Below are positions 29,884 through 36,410 of a DNA stretch of 37,412 nucleotides, piece after piece. The stretch comes from Bacteroidetes bacterium GWF2_43_63 (GTDB lineage: Bacteria; Bacteroidota; Bacteroidia; Bacteroidales; DTU049). The translations under genes and the position numbers were made by a program. Under the pieces are notes generated by a model. It ran no database searches. It was not told the DNA's origin and worked only from the letters and a program-made list of their open reading frames with translations. The stretch is from assembly GCA_001769275.1 (NCBI GenBank), contig MEOQ01000011.1, positions 1 through 37,412 on the forward strand. Reading direction: 5' to 3'. Every line of letters starts with the position of its first letter. Position 1 is the stretch's first letter.

Positions 29884-31347
29884 ATGAAGTTTCTGAAGGT
29901 TTTTCTGTTGATATTTGTTTTGAATCAGTTGCGCTGTAATGCTCAAACGACTGATATTCCATTGCTTTCGCCAGCACAAGCACAATCAGATGTTTCTTTT
30001 TTTGAAAAGCTCTTCTTCAGTACTCACGTTGATTTGGCATTGGTTACAGATACATCGCTGCTTCGTTTCAGAATCGACACTTTGCGTTCCGGGCTTGATG
30101 ATTCTATTTCTGCCACTGAACTTTACCGAAGGTTAACTCCTGTGTTCAGCTCAGTACGCGATATTCATTGCTCGCTCTCTCTGCCGGCAGAAAGCAACGA
30201 TTATTTACAGGCCGGAAATCTGTATCTGCCACTCTATGTTTTTTGCAGCAACCGCGAATTGTTTATCAAGGGAGACTTTTTTGACTCATGCATGGTAGGT
30301 GGTAGAATTATCAGCATAAACGACGTTCAGTCTGATTCGATATTTGACATCTTAATGCTGCATTCTGCCTCAGAAGGCGAAAACATTCACAGCCGCGAGA
30401 AAATTGCAGAATATCATTTCCCATCTGTTTATCCTTTGTATTTTAATGTCGACTCTGTAAATACGATTCTGATTGAATACAATGGAGACACGCTGAATAA
30501 TTTTCTTCCGGGAGTGGATCCTAAACTCAGCTTGTATTCCGACTATTTCGAAAACGGGTTTGACGAACAGAAACACCCCTATCAATTCGGATTCACCGAC
30601 GACAAAACCATCGCATATATTCGCATAGAATCTTTTATGGGCGGCAATCCGGGCGAGTACCGCTACTTTCTTAAGAATGCATTCCTGCATATTAATAGAC
30701 TTGAACCTGTTGCATTAATTCTCGATCTAAGACACAACGGAGGCGGATTTGCCGATTACGGCAAGTTTCTTACCCGATTCCTGATGAAGGAACGATATAC
30801 CTATGTTCACAATCTTGTTTCCAGATCAAGCAAAATTGCTCAGCGTGAAATAATACGACAGACCCCGTTTCAACCGGAAATTGTAAGACTACTGCAATAC
30901 ACTTTTGGCAATAAAGCTATGCGCGGCCTGTGGAATAAAAAAGAAGGATTGATCGATACAACCTACGAAAAACAAGTGAAACCTTTTCGGTCCGGGAAAG
31001 TATATTCAGGATTTCTTGTTGTAATGTTCGATGGAATGAGCGCTTCAACAACAGGTCTGGTCTGCAATACGCTCCGAAAGCGCCCGAATACTCTCTTTAC
31101 AGGACTGCCGGCCGGCTGCACAGTTTCGGGGACCTTTGGTCAACCAACAGAATTCGAGTTGCCAAACAGTGGAATTATTGGCTACATAAGTATCCTGAGA
31201 TTCAATCAGGACACAAACCCCTCGGTGCTTACGCCAATCATGCCCGATGTGGAATTGCCCGAATCGGCAAGTGACCTTATTTTTGAAACAGATTCTCAAC
31301 TGAACTCGGTGCTGAAGCTCATCAGAGAAAAAATCAGAGAAAAATGA
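29884..31347 (+). CDS. exported S41-family (C-terminal processing-like) peptidase
   Basis: About 487 residues from MKFLKVFLLIFVLNQL, with a signal peptide ending near CNAQ. The S41 fold is shown by ALILDLRHNGGGFADYGKFLTRF and by VVMFDGMSASTTGLVCNTLR, which holds the presumed nucleophile Ser. The Lys of the CtpA/Prc Ser-Lys dyad (FGKG) is absent: the aligned segment reads GLPAGCTVSGTFGQPTEF. It may belong to the S41 branches that use other residues, or be inactive. No clear PDZ domain is seen between the N-terminal helical part and the catalytic domain. Its stop overlaps the dacB start by 4 nt (ATGA), so the two envelope enzymes are translationally coupled. Confidence 0.8.
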   Translation: MKFLKVFLLIFVLNQLRCNAQTTDIPLLSPAQAQSDVSFFEKLFFSTHVDLALVTDTSLLRFRIDTLRSGLDDSISATELYRRLTPVFSSVRDIHCSLSLPAESNDYLQAGNLYLPLYVFCSNRELFIKGDFFDSCMVGGRIISINDVQSDSIFDILMLHSASEGENIHSREKIAEYHFPSVYPLYFNVDSVNTILIEYNGDTLNNFLPGVDPKLSLYSDYFENGFDEQKHPYQFGFTDDKTIAYIRIESFMGGNPGEYRYFLKNAFLHINRLEPVALILDLRHNGGGFADYGKFLTRFLMKERYTYVHNLVSRSSKIAQREIIRQTPFQPEIVRLLQYTFGNKAMRGLWNKKEGLIDTTYEKQVKPFRSGKVYSGFLVVMFDGMSASTTGLVCNTLRKRPNTLFTGLPAGCTVSGTFGQPTEFELPNSGIIGYISILRFNQDTNPSVLTPIMPDVELPESASDLIFETDSQLNSVLKLIREKIREK

Positions 31348-32786
31348 AATTAAAAATCCTTCTCATATCTGTTCTGATAGCATCTGCTTCAATTGTATCA
31401 GCTCAAAATGAGTTATTGAAACAATCTGTCGCTGATCTGAAAAATGATCCATACCTGAAACAGAGCAATTGGGGAATGATCGTATTCAACTGTGATCAGA
31501 AAAAAGTGGTTGAGGAGTATAATGCAGATAGTTTGTTTATTCCGGCTTCTATCGTAAAGCTTACTTCTACCTCCACCGCGCTGGAAGCACTTGGTGACAC
31601 ATTTCGTTTTACCACGCGCGTGTATATAGACGGTGAAATTGGCTCAGACAGCGTCCTTCACGGCAATCTGAATATTGTTGGAGGCGCAGATCCTACCATC
31701 GGATTTCCGTTTTTCGCCAAAGAAAAATTCATTGACTCGTTGTATGCAGCCCTGAACCGAAGCGGCATTAAGCGCATTGAAGGAAATATCTGTGGCTATG
31801 CAGGTGTCTTTGATTCGCTGATTATTCCAGACACTTATCCCGATGACGACCGCGGTAACTACTACGGAGCCGGCACTTCAGGCCTTATTTGGGATGGCAA
31901 TGCCATTACACTCTCGTTTAGCACACCTACCACTTTCGGTGCGAAAACGACCTATAAATCTGTTTTCCCGCCTTTTGCAAATTTTATTCTTGAAAATAAA
32001 ACAACTGCCGGGCGCAGCGGAACAGGCGACAACAGCATTGTGTGGGGCAATCCCTTTGAGTTAGAACGAATGATCGACGGCACACTCCCTCCAGGTAAAA
32101 GCAATGTCGAAGTATATGGCTCAACGCCCGATCCGGCGCTGGGATTCACCATTGCGGTGCAATCATTTCTTAAACAAAAAGGAATCGTCGTTTCAGGAAA
32201 ATGCTGTGGCTATTATCTAAACAACGGAGAGTACGGCAGACCGCTTCTGACCTATTGTTCGCAGCCATTATCCGAAATCATTAAATACACCAACAATAAA
32301 AGCTACAATGTCGCTGCAGAGACTTGCCTGAAAATGTCAGGACTAAAAAAATACGGTAGTGGTTCCTGGGAAAGCGGGCTGAAAGCGGTGTATGAGCTGT
32401 TCGATAAAAACAACGTTGACCCCAAAGGCATGAAACTCTACGATGGCAGCGGGTTATCGAAAGCCAACCGGGTTTCACCCAAAGCCATGGGCACCTTCCT
32501 CATGAATATCCGCACCGAGCCATGGTTTGAGACATTATATGCATCACTTCCAATTGCAGGCGAAAGCGGGACGTTGAAAACCATGTTTGAGGGCACCACT
32601 GTAAAAGGCAAGCTCAGAGCCAAAAGCGGATACATGAAAACGGTACGCGCCTACGCAGGATATGTTCCCAACCAGAAAAATGAAATGATGTCCTTCTGCA
32701 TTATTGTGAACAATTATTCAGGCAATGCTTTCGCACTCAAGAAAAAACTGGAGAAGCTGATGGTGAATGTTTCATTGGCAGAGTGA
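31344..32786 (+). CDS. dacB: D-alanyl-D-alanine carboxypeptidase/endopeptidase (PBP4)
   Basis: A class C penicillin-binding protein that trims peptidoglycan stem peptides and cross-links in the periplasm. 480 residues with signal peptide (cleavage after IVSA before QNE). All three active-site motifs are present: S69-x-x-K72 (PASIVKLTS), S320-Y-N322 (NNKSYNVAAE) and K427-S-G429 (RAKSGYMKTVRAYAGY). The long insert between the first two motifs (about 85-310), with GNLNIVGGADPTIG, is the domain II/III insert typical of DacB. It is the second gene of the S41-dacB operon. The stop is followed 24 nt later by the palindromic array at 32811-32855. Confidence 0.95.
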   Translation: MKLKILLISVLIASASIVSAQNELLKQSVADLKNDPYLKQSNWGMIVFNCDQKKVVEEYNADSLFIPASIVKLTSTSTALEALGDTFRFTTRVYIDGEIGSDSVLHGNLNIVGGADPTIGFPFFAKEKFIDSLYAALNRSGIKRIEGNICGYAGVFDSLIIPDTYPDDDRGNYYGAGTSGLIWDGNAITLSFSTPTTFGAKTTYKSVFPPFANFILENKTTAGRSGTGDNSIVWGNPFELERMIDGTLPPGKSNVEVYGSTPDPALGFTIAVQSFLKQKGIVVSGKCCGYYLNNGEYGRPLLTYCSQPLSEIIKYTNNKSYNVAAETCLKMSGLKKYGSGSWESGLKAVYELFDKNNVDPKGMKLYDGSGLSKANRVSPKAMGTFLMNIRTEPWFETLYASLPIAGESGTLKTMFEGTTVKGKLRAKSGYMKTVRAYAGYVPNQKNEMMSFCIIVNNYSGNAFALKKKLEKLMVNVSLAE

Positions 32787-32805
32787 TACTATCTTGCTGT
32801 TTTCT

Positions 32806-32856
32806 TCTTCTGGGACATCTGGGACTAATGCGACGAGTCTCATATATCCCAGAAGA
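32806..32856. repeat. palindromic 9-nt-period array A (45 nt, 5 units)
   Basis: Positions 32811-32855 are five 9-nt units. Units 1-3 begin TGGGAC, TGGGAC and TGCGAC; units 4-5 begin TCTCAT and TCCCAG, the inverted form. The ends pair as a 10-bp perfect stem (TCTTCTGGGA at 32806-32815 with TCCCAGAAGA at 32847-32856). The array ends 1 nt before the stop codon of the four-helix-bundle gene on the minus strand and lies between it and dacB, which converge. There is no good U-tract, though the hairpin could still act as a bidirectional transcript end. It has the same length and layout as array B at 33589-33633. Confidence 0.8.
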
Positions 32857-33435
32857 CTATTCTTTGCTGTTTTTTCGCTGTACTCTTGCGTGAGTCATCC
32901 TTTCCCTTAAGCCGCCTTCATTCAGGAAAGCAGCTTCCAGTTGTTTGATTTGCTGATTCAGCAGATAGGTTGTAATCTGTATTAATGTAATCATTGCATT
33001 GGCGCAAATCTCAGGGTTTTCATGCTCAATTGCTTTTCTGAAAGTTTCATAAGTAGGTGTCGGCGTACTTCTGTTGAGTTCTCGAATGCGGGCAACAAGA
33101 CGATGATTTTTGTCCCAGACCTGGAGTTTGTTTGTGCGCAGGAAGTCTTCATAATCAATCCGAAGCTCTTCCAGACTGGCGCGCGCCACATTAGTCAACT
33201 TAATCTCTGTTTCTTTCGAAGTGGCCGAAGCCATACTTCCTTCGGCAATATTTTGCTTTCCACTACGTGCTGCCTGAACCATCTGACCTACAGTACGGTC
33301 ATATTTATTGAAAAAACGTTTAGTGAAATATACAGTGCCGTCATAAACTATCTCTGCCTTCTGATAACTGAAAAGATTTCTGTAACCACCATGTGTGGGT
33401 ATAAATCCCTGAGTAATGTTTTTTTGATCAGACAT
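32857..33435 (-). CDS. four-helix-bundle protein (23S rRNA IVS / TIGR04258-like)
   Basis: 192 residues from MSDQKNITQGF; an upstream start would cross the promoter. The core matches the four-helix-bundle family first known from 23S rRNA intervening sequences, with the suffix-domain variant: SYQKAEIVYDGTVYFTKRFFNKYDRTVGQMVQAARSGKQNIAEGS, then LTNVARASLEELRIDYEDFLR. The RSGKQNIAEG motif and the S-LEEL helix are diagnostic. The C-terminal helix pair (LIQITTYLLNQQIKQLEAAF) completes the bundle, and a basic tail ends the protein. The biochemical role of these proteins is not established; related Avd proteins bind nucleic acid. The gene is flanked by two matching palindromic arrays. Confidence 0.88.
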   Translation of the reverse strand: MSDQKNITQGFIPTHGGYRNLFSYQKAEIVYDGTVYFTKRFFNKYDRTVGQMVQAARSGKQNIAEGSMASATSKETEIKLTNVARASLEELRIDYEDFLRTNKLQVWDKNHRLVARIRELNRSTPTPTYETFRKAIEHENPEICANAMITLIQITTYLLNQQIKQLEAAFLNEGGLRERMTHARVQRKNSKE

Positions 33436-33464
33436 ACAAATAATAATTTCTAAAAAAATGTAGC

Positions 33465-33496
33465 CAAAGATGGTGAAATCAAAATATAAAATCAAA
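33465..33496 (-). promoter_or_regulatory. promoter of the four-helix-bundle gene
   Basis: On the minus strand: TTTG (33493-33496), a 20-nt spacer, then CATCTTTG (33465-33472), one base off TAnnTTTG. The ATG is 29 nt downstream of the element. The spacing agrees with the Bacteroidota -33/-7 arrangement. Confidence 0.55.
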
Positions 33497-33551
33497 TATA
33501 CAACAATATTACATGCTCAAACTAAATGCATTAGTGAATATTTTACTTGCA

Positions 33552-33640
33552 GAGTTATCATGTCCTCAAATTTCTTCACTGTGACTGCTGGGACGCTTGC
33601 GACGCGTCATAGGTGTCACACGTGTCCCAGATGATAACTC
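33552..33640. repeat. palindromic 9-nt-period array B inside a larger inverted repeat
   Basis: Positions 33589-33633 are again five 9-nt units. The first two begin TGGGAC and TGCGAC; the last three begin TCATAG, TCACAC and TCCCAG, the inverted form. CTGGGAC (33588-33594) pairs with GTCCCAG (33624-33630), and the centre holds the palindrome GACGCGTC (33601-33608). Outside this, GAGTTATCAT (33552-33561) is the exact reverse complement of ATGATAACTC (33631-33640). The array lies 153 nt upstream of the four-helix-bundle ATG and mirrors array A beyond its stop codon. Confidence 0.8.
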
Positions 33641-33765
33641 CTTATAGTTTTTTCATTGAATTCATTGATTTGCATCAACCTTTCATTTGAAATAATATTT
33701 GCTGCCGAAAATGTCCTGATTATGAATTAATATGTACTTTAGCAGCGAAACTATAACTCACTGAT

Positions 33766-34785
33766 ATGGAAAATATAGAATGGTCAAAATTGCCTTTTGG
33801 ATATCAAAAGACAGCAAAAAACGTCCGGTGCTATTATAAAAACGGCGCCTGGTCGAAACCTGAAACATCGGACTCTGAATATTTGAATATTCACATAGCC
33901 GCTACAGCTCTGCATTACGGGCAGGAAGCTTTTGAAGGAATGAAAGCCTATCGCGGAAAAGATGGCGATGTGCGCTTGTTCCGCTGGGATGAGAATGCAA
34001 AGCGTCTGGCACGCAGTGCGCAGGGAATTCTTATGGCCGAAGTCCCCGAAGACCTCTTTTTCGAATGCGTGAAGACAGCCGTCCTCGAAAATCTTGATTA
34101 TCTGCCACCTTACGGAACCGGAGCTTCGTTGTACATCCGTCCGTTGTTGTTTGGTTCAGGTGCCGAAGTAGGCGTAAAACCGGCCAGCGAATACATGTTC
34201 ATTATTTTTGTAACCCCGGTTGGTCCTTATTTTAAAGAAGGATTCAATCCTGTGAAAATTGCAATTATTAAAGACAGCGACCGTGCAGCTCCGCTGGGAA
34301 CCGGCACCATAAAAGTGGGCGGAAACTATGCAGCCAGCCTCACCGGTGTTATGAAAGCGCACAAAGCCGGCTATGGATCGCCGATGTATCTTGATTGCAA
34401 AGAGAAAAGATTTATTGATGAAATCGGTGCTGCCAATTTCTTTGGAATTAAGGATAATACCTACGTGACTCCCAGCAGCTCTTCAATTCTGCCTTCCATT
34501 ACCAACAAAAGTCTGCAGGTACTGGCCGAAGATCTGGGGCTGAAAGTTGAAAAACGCCCCATTCCGCTCGACGAGCTTGGCTCTTTCGAAGAAGTGGGCG
34601 CCTGCGGCACTGCTGCAGTTATTTCGCCCATTGGACTGATCGAAGATCTGGAAACCGGCACTAAATACGAATTCTGCAAAGACGGAAAAGCCGGAAAATG
34701 GAGCACCGCTCTGTATCAGAAGCTTTCAGGAATTCAATATGGCGACGAGCCCGATACTCACAACTGGATTACTGTCCTGAAATAA
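33766..34785 (+). CDS. ilvE: branched-chain amino acid aminotransferase
   Basis: PLP enzyme (class IV fold) for the last step of Leu, Ile and Val synthesis and the first step of their breakdown. 339 residues, fitting the longer type II BCAT. The PLP Lys183 lies in GTIKVGGNYAASL. Other family segments are HYGQEAFEGMKAYRG, YIRPLLFGSGAEVGVKPA, FIDEIGAANFFGIK and EVGACGTAAVISPIG. The start is the only sensible ATG. No other ilv or leu gene is adjacent, so it is a single-gene unit with its own terminator at 34811-34850. A D-amino-acid or ADC-lyase relative is less likely given the full BCAT motif set. Confidence 0.95.
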   Translation: MENIEWSKLPFGYQKTAKNVRCYYKNGAWSKPETSDSEYLNIHIAATALHYGQEAFEGMKAYRGKDGDVRLFRWDENAKRLARSAQGILMAEVPEDLFFECVKTAVLENLDYLPPYGTGASLYIRPLLFGSGAEVGVKPASEYMFIIFVTPVGPYFKEGFNPVKIAIIKDSDRAAPLGTGTIKVGGNYAASLTGVMKAHKAGYGSPMYLDCKEKRFIDEIGAANFFGIKDNTYVTPSSSSILPSITNKSLQVLAEDLGLKVEKRPIPLDELGSFEEVGACGTAAVISPIGLIEDLETGTKYEFCKDGKAGKWSTALYQKLSGIQYGDEPDTHNWITVLK

Positions 34786-34810
34786 GGATATCAACTTTAG
34801 ATGTTTGATA

Positions 34811-34850
34811 AAAACTGTCCTGCATGAAAAATGGCTGGACAGTTTTTTTT
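34811..34850 (+). terminator. intrinsic terminator of ilvE, overlapping the next promoter
   Basis: A 10-bp perfect stem, AAAACTGTCC (34811-34820) with GGACAGTTTT (34837-34846), a 16-nt loop and eight T residues (34843-34850). It begins 26 nt after the ilvE stop. Its last T is the first base of the -7 element of the next gene. Confidence 0.88.
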
Positions 34851-34857
34851 ATTTTTG
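34850..34857 (+). promoter_or_regulatory. -7 promoter element of the DivIC-like gene
   Basis: TATTTTTG, an exact TAnnTTTG match, ends 6 nt before the ATG at 34864. It is built into the T-tract of the ilvE terminator. The earlier in-frame ATG at 34831 lies in the terminator loop, upstream of the promoter, and cannot be the start. Confidence 0.5.
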
Positions 34858-34863
34858 CAAACA

Positions 34864-35154
34864 ATGAATAAGAAGATCTGGGCGGTCATCAAAAACAAAT
34901 ATTTTATCGCTACGATGGTTTTCGTAGTCTGGCTGGGCTTTTTCGACCAGAATAATTTCGTTCATCAGCAGTCGCTGCGGAGCGAGCTGCACAAAATCAA
35001 AAAAGAAAGACAATTTTACCTTGATGAAATTCATCGCGACACAAAAACCTATCTGGAAGTAGTGAGTAGCAATGAGCGGCTGGAGAAATTCGCCCGTGAA
35101 AAATATCTGATGAAACGCGACAATGAGGATATTTTCCTGGTTGTGTATGAATAG
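34864..35154 (+). CDS. FtsB/DivIC-family septum formation initiator
   Basis: A 96-residue bitopic inner-membrane protein of the divisome (FtsB/DivIC family), which helps recruit and activate septal peptidoglycan synthesis together with FtsL and FtsQ. Short cytoplasmic N-terminus, one membrane segment (about residues 12-26, YFIATMVFVVWLGFF), a coiled coil (about 33-70, HQQSLRSELHKIKKERQFYLDEI), then the family end motif LEKFAREKYLMKRDNEDIFLVVYE. Start chosen from the promoter position. It is the sole gene of its unit; a terminator-like hairpin on this strand is seen only 317 nt downstream at 35471-35499. Confidence 0.9.
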   Translation: MNKKIWAVIKNKYFIATMVFVVWLGFFDQNNFVHQQSLRSELHKIKKERQFYLDEIHRDTKTYLEVVSSNERLEKFAREKYLMKRDNEDIFLVVYE

Positions 35155-35159
35155 TTGAA

Positions 35160-35236
35160 AGTAGCCAGTAGTCAGTGGCCAGTTAGATTAAGAAATGACT
35201 TTCGTTACGCGTTACAGTCGTTACAATCGTTACAGG
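35160..35236. repeat. 7-nt and 9-nt period tandem arrays
   Basis: Four 7-nt units at 35160-35187 start AGTAGCC, AGTAGTC, AGTGGCC and AGTTAGA. After 15 nt come a 7-nt partial unit CGTTACG (35203-35209) and three 9-nt units CGTTACAGT, CGTTACAAT and CGTTACAGG (35210-35236). The 9-nt period is the same as in arrays A and B, but the core (CGTTAC) differs and there is no inverted half. Confidence 0.8.
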
Positions 35237-35432
35237 ATCGTGTGGCCGAAGGCATAAAAGAAAGCTGCGAAGCGCCATTGGATACGCTAAAGGCGCTATA
35301 TATCTTAGTCTTGGGCCACGCCGCTGTCACACTGAGCCCTGCGTCCCGCAGGATAAACTCCGTCGAAGTGCAAAATGGCGGGATAAACTCCGCCCCAGAG
35401 ACAAGAAGACGCGAAGCTCCTTTGAGGTGGTA

Positions 35433-35458
35433 GGTCACGCGTCAGGAGACGCGTGACC
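35433..35458. repeat. 11-bp perfect hairpin
   Basis: GGTCACGCGTC (35433-35443) and GACGCGTGACC (35448-35458) are exact reverse complements with a 4-nt AGGA loop. No U-tract follows on either strand, so it is not a terminator itself. It shares the 8-mer ACGCGTCA with array B. Confidence 0.75.
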
Positions 35459-35470
35459 AGGTCTAGTATT

Positions 35471-35499
35471 AAAGCCAATCGGTTGGTTTTTGTTTTTTT
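35471..35499 (+). terminator. terminator-like hairpin with T-tract
   Basis: AAAGCCAA (35471-35478) pairs with TTGGTTTT (35483-35490), including one G-U pair, around a TCGG loop. The T-rich run TTTTTGTTTTTTT follows. The upstream plus-strand gene is the DivIC-like one 317 nt away, so its transcript would carry the repeat cluster as a long 3' tail. Confidence 0.6.
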
Positions 35500-35525
35500 A
35501 TAAACCCTTTGAAAGATTTTTGCTA

Positions 35526-35918
35526 TTAATAAGTTCTCGCAAGACTAATATAATATTGGTTAATGTTCAATATTTTAAACTCGAAAACTCCATCACGATA
35601 ATCTTCTAACCTTAGTATGACTTCCCTGTTTACTCTTTTTAGAGCCCACCTAATATTTTCTGGCTCAGAATATCTGGAACTTCCATCAAAATAGATACAT
35701 GCATAGTTTTTTTTGAAATAGTAAAAGACATTCGGGTCACAATCACAAGATTCTAAAGAAATATTCATTGTGTCACCAAGCTCTACAGAATAGAAGTAGC
35801 TGCATGAAAGCCAATTATGGTCCACATCCGTAAGTAATTTAAATACTTTCATTTTCGATTGACTAAAAGCAACTGTCGGTATTATAAAAAATAAAAAGAA
35901 AACAATCTTGACTCTCAT
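35526..35918 (-). CDS. small exported hypothetical protein
   Basis: About 130 residues; an ATG three codons earlier (35927) is equally possible. The N-terminus is a clear signal peptide (VKIVFFLFFIIPTVAFS, cleavage before QSK). The mature part has four Cys (SCSYF and the SCDC of MNISLESCDCDPNV) and is rich in Tyr and Phe, with YFKKNYACIYFDGSSRYS. I do not recognise the family. It starts 2-11 nt after the stop of the membrane-anchored small protein upstream on the same strand, so the two are probably one unit. Base composition is more AT-rich than its neighbours, which may indicate a lineage-specific gene. Confidence 0.6.
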   Translation of the reverse strand: MRVKIVFFLFFIIPTVAFSQSKMKVFKLLTDVDHNWLSCSYFYSVELGDTMNISLESCDCDPNVFYYFKKNYACIYFDGSSRYSEPENIRWALKRVNREVILRLEDYRDGVFEFKILNINQYYISLARTY

Positions 35919-35929
35919 GATAAACATAA

Positions 35930-36235
35930 TTAGTCAATCACAATTTTCTTAACGATCACTTTTTTGTCTGCATCTTTCAGCACGTCGCCATCTTTCGTTA
36001 CAGTCACTTTTACATCAAGATTTTCAAGAGAGTCTGCAGCATCTTCATCAAGAGGTATCGTAAACATTTCGGGCGATTCGCAGGAATGCATTTTCATCAT
36101 TTCCATCATAGGTCCGCCCTGCTTGCAATTTCCGATACCGGACGGTTTCATTATCCATCCGAAAATGAATCCAAGTGCCGCAAATACAATGGCAATCAAA
36201 ATAATGGCCAGCCAGTTTTTGTTGAATGATTCCAT
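35930..36235 (-). CDS. small single-TM protein with Met/Cys/His-rich segment
   Basis: 101 residues from MESFNKNWLAII; six upstream codons are dropped because they lie close to the promoter and are not needed. One membrane segment (about residues 8-28) is followed by a short stretch dense in possible metal ligands, GNCKQGGPMMEMMKMHSC. The rest is acidic then basic, ending in a beta-rich VKVTVTKDGDVLKDADKKVIVKKIVID. Not a family I can name. The ligand-rich stretch suggests Cu or another soft metal at the periplasmic face, but that is inference. It has an exact -7 element at 36251-36258. Confidence 0.65.
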   Translation of the reverse strand: MESFNKNWLAIILIAIVFAALGFIFGWIMKPSGIGNCKQGGPMMEMMKMHSCESPEMFTIPLDEDAADSLENLDVKVTVTKDGDVLKDADKKVIVKKIVID

Positions 36236-36250
36236 AGTGAGGATTTTTAT

Positions 36251-36258
36251 CAAAGATA
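36251..36258 (-). promoter_or_regulatory. -7 promoter element of the small membrane protein
   Basis: The minus strand reads TATCTTTG, an exact TAnnTTTG match, 15 nt upstream of the ATG at 36235. No matching TTTG box at 19-21 nt. Confidence 0.5.
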
Positions 36259-36387
36259 AGAATATTGCGCCTGAGCACTTATGAGTGATATTTGTTTTCT
36301 GGAGCTATTGTAGCCGACAACAAACAGTTACAAATACTTATATCCGAAAGTAAATGCTTATTACCGGCTTTCGCAGTAAGAAGCAAA

Positions 36388-36395
36388 TACATTTG
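36388..36395 (+). promoter_or_regulatory. -7 promoter element of ssb
   Basis: TACATTTG, an exact TAnnTTTG match, 15 nt before the ATG at 36411. This fixes the start of ssb at that ATG instead of the in-frame one at 36354. Confidence 0.5.
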
Positions 36396-36410
36396 CCAAA
36401 AATTCCGATT

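Larger units (their letters stand above)
33436..33765. other. 330-nt intergenic region between the four-helix-bundle gene and ilvE
   Basis: No gene. It holds the minus-strand promoter at 33465-33496, array B (33589-33633) inside a larger inverted repeat (33552-33640), and the leader of ilvE. For ilvE only a weak -7-like TACTTTAG (33735-33742, one base off) is seen, 23 nt before its ATG. The sequence is otherwise AT-rich. Confidence 0.6.
35155..35525. other. 371-nt intergenic region rich in short repeats and hairpins
   Basis: I see no convincing gene. A 92-codon open frame from 35155 and a 77-codon frame on the other strand are both built from the repeats. In order the region holds a 7-nt-period array (35160-35187), a 9-nt-period array (35203-35236), a 12-nt direct repeat GGATAAACTCCG at 35351-35362 and 35381-35392, an 11-bp perfect hairpin (35433-35458), and a terminator (35471-35499). 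Text such as CACACTGAGC and GTCGAAGTG resembles elements I associate with dispersed intergenic repeats in this phylum; that is recollection, not a search. Confidence 0.7.

Noticed and set aside
32806-32856. Array A as a simple intrinsic terminator for dacB
   Set aside because: The stem is good but no U-tract follows on the plus strand, and the 9-nt periodic structure plus its twin at 33589-33633 is not explained by termination.
35160-35236. Possible CRISPR-like array
   Set aside because: Units are 7 and 9 nt with no spacers, and no cas gene is nearby; these are short tandem repeats.
35155-35433. 92-codon open frame directly after the DivIC-like stop codon, and a 77-codon frame on the opposite strand
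   Set aside because: Both translate the short tandem repeats and hairpin region, resemble no family I know, and have no promoter or ribosome-binding signal of their own.
36354-36410. Longer ssb reading frame starting at 36354
   Set aside because: The extra 19 codons contain the TACATTTG promoter element and encode nothing resembling SSB.
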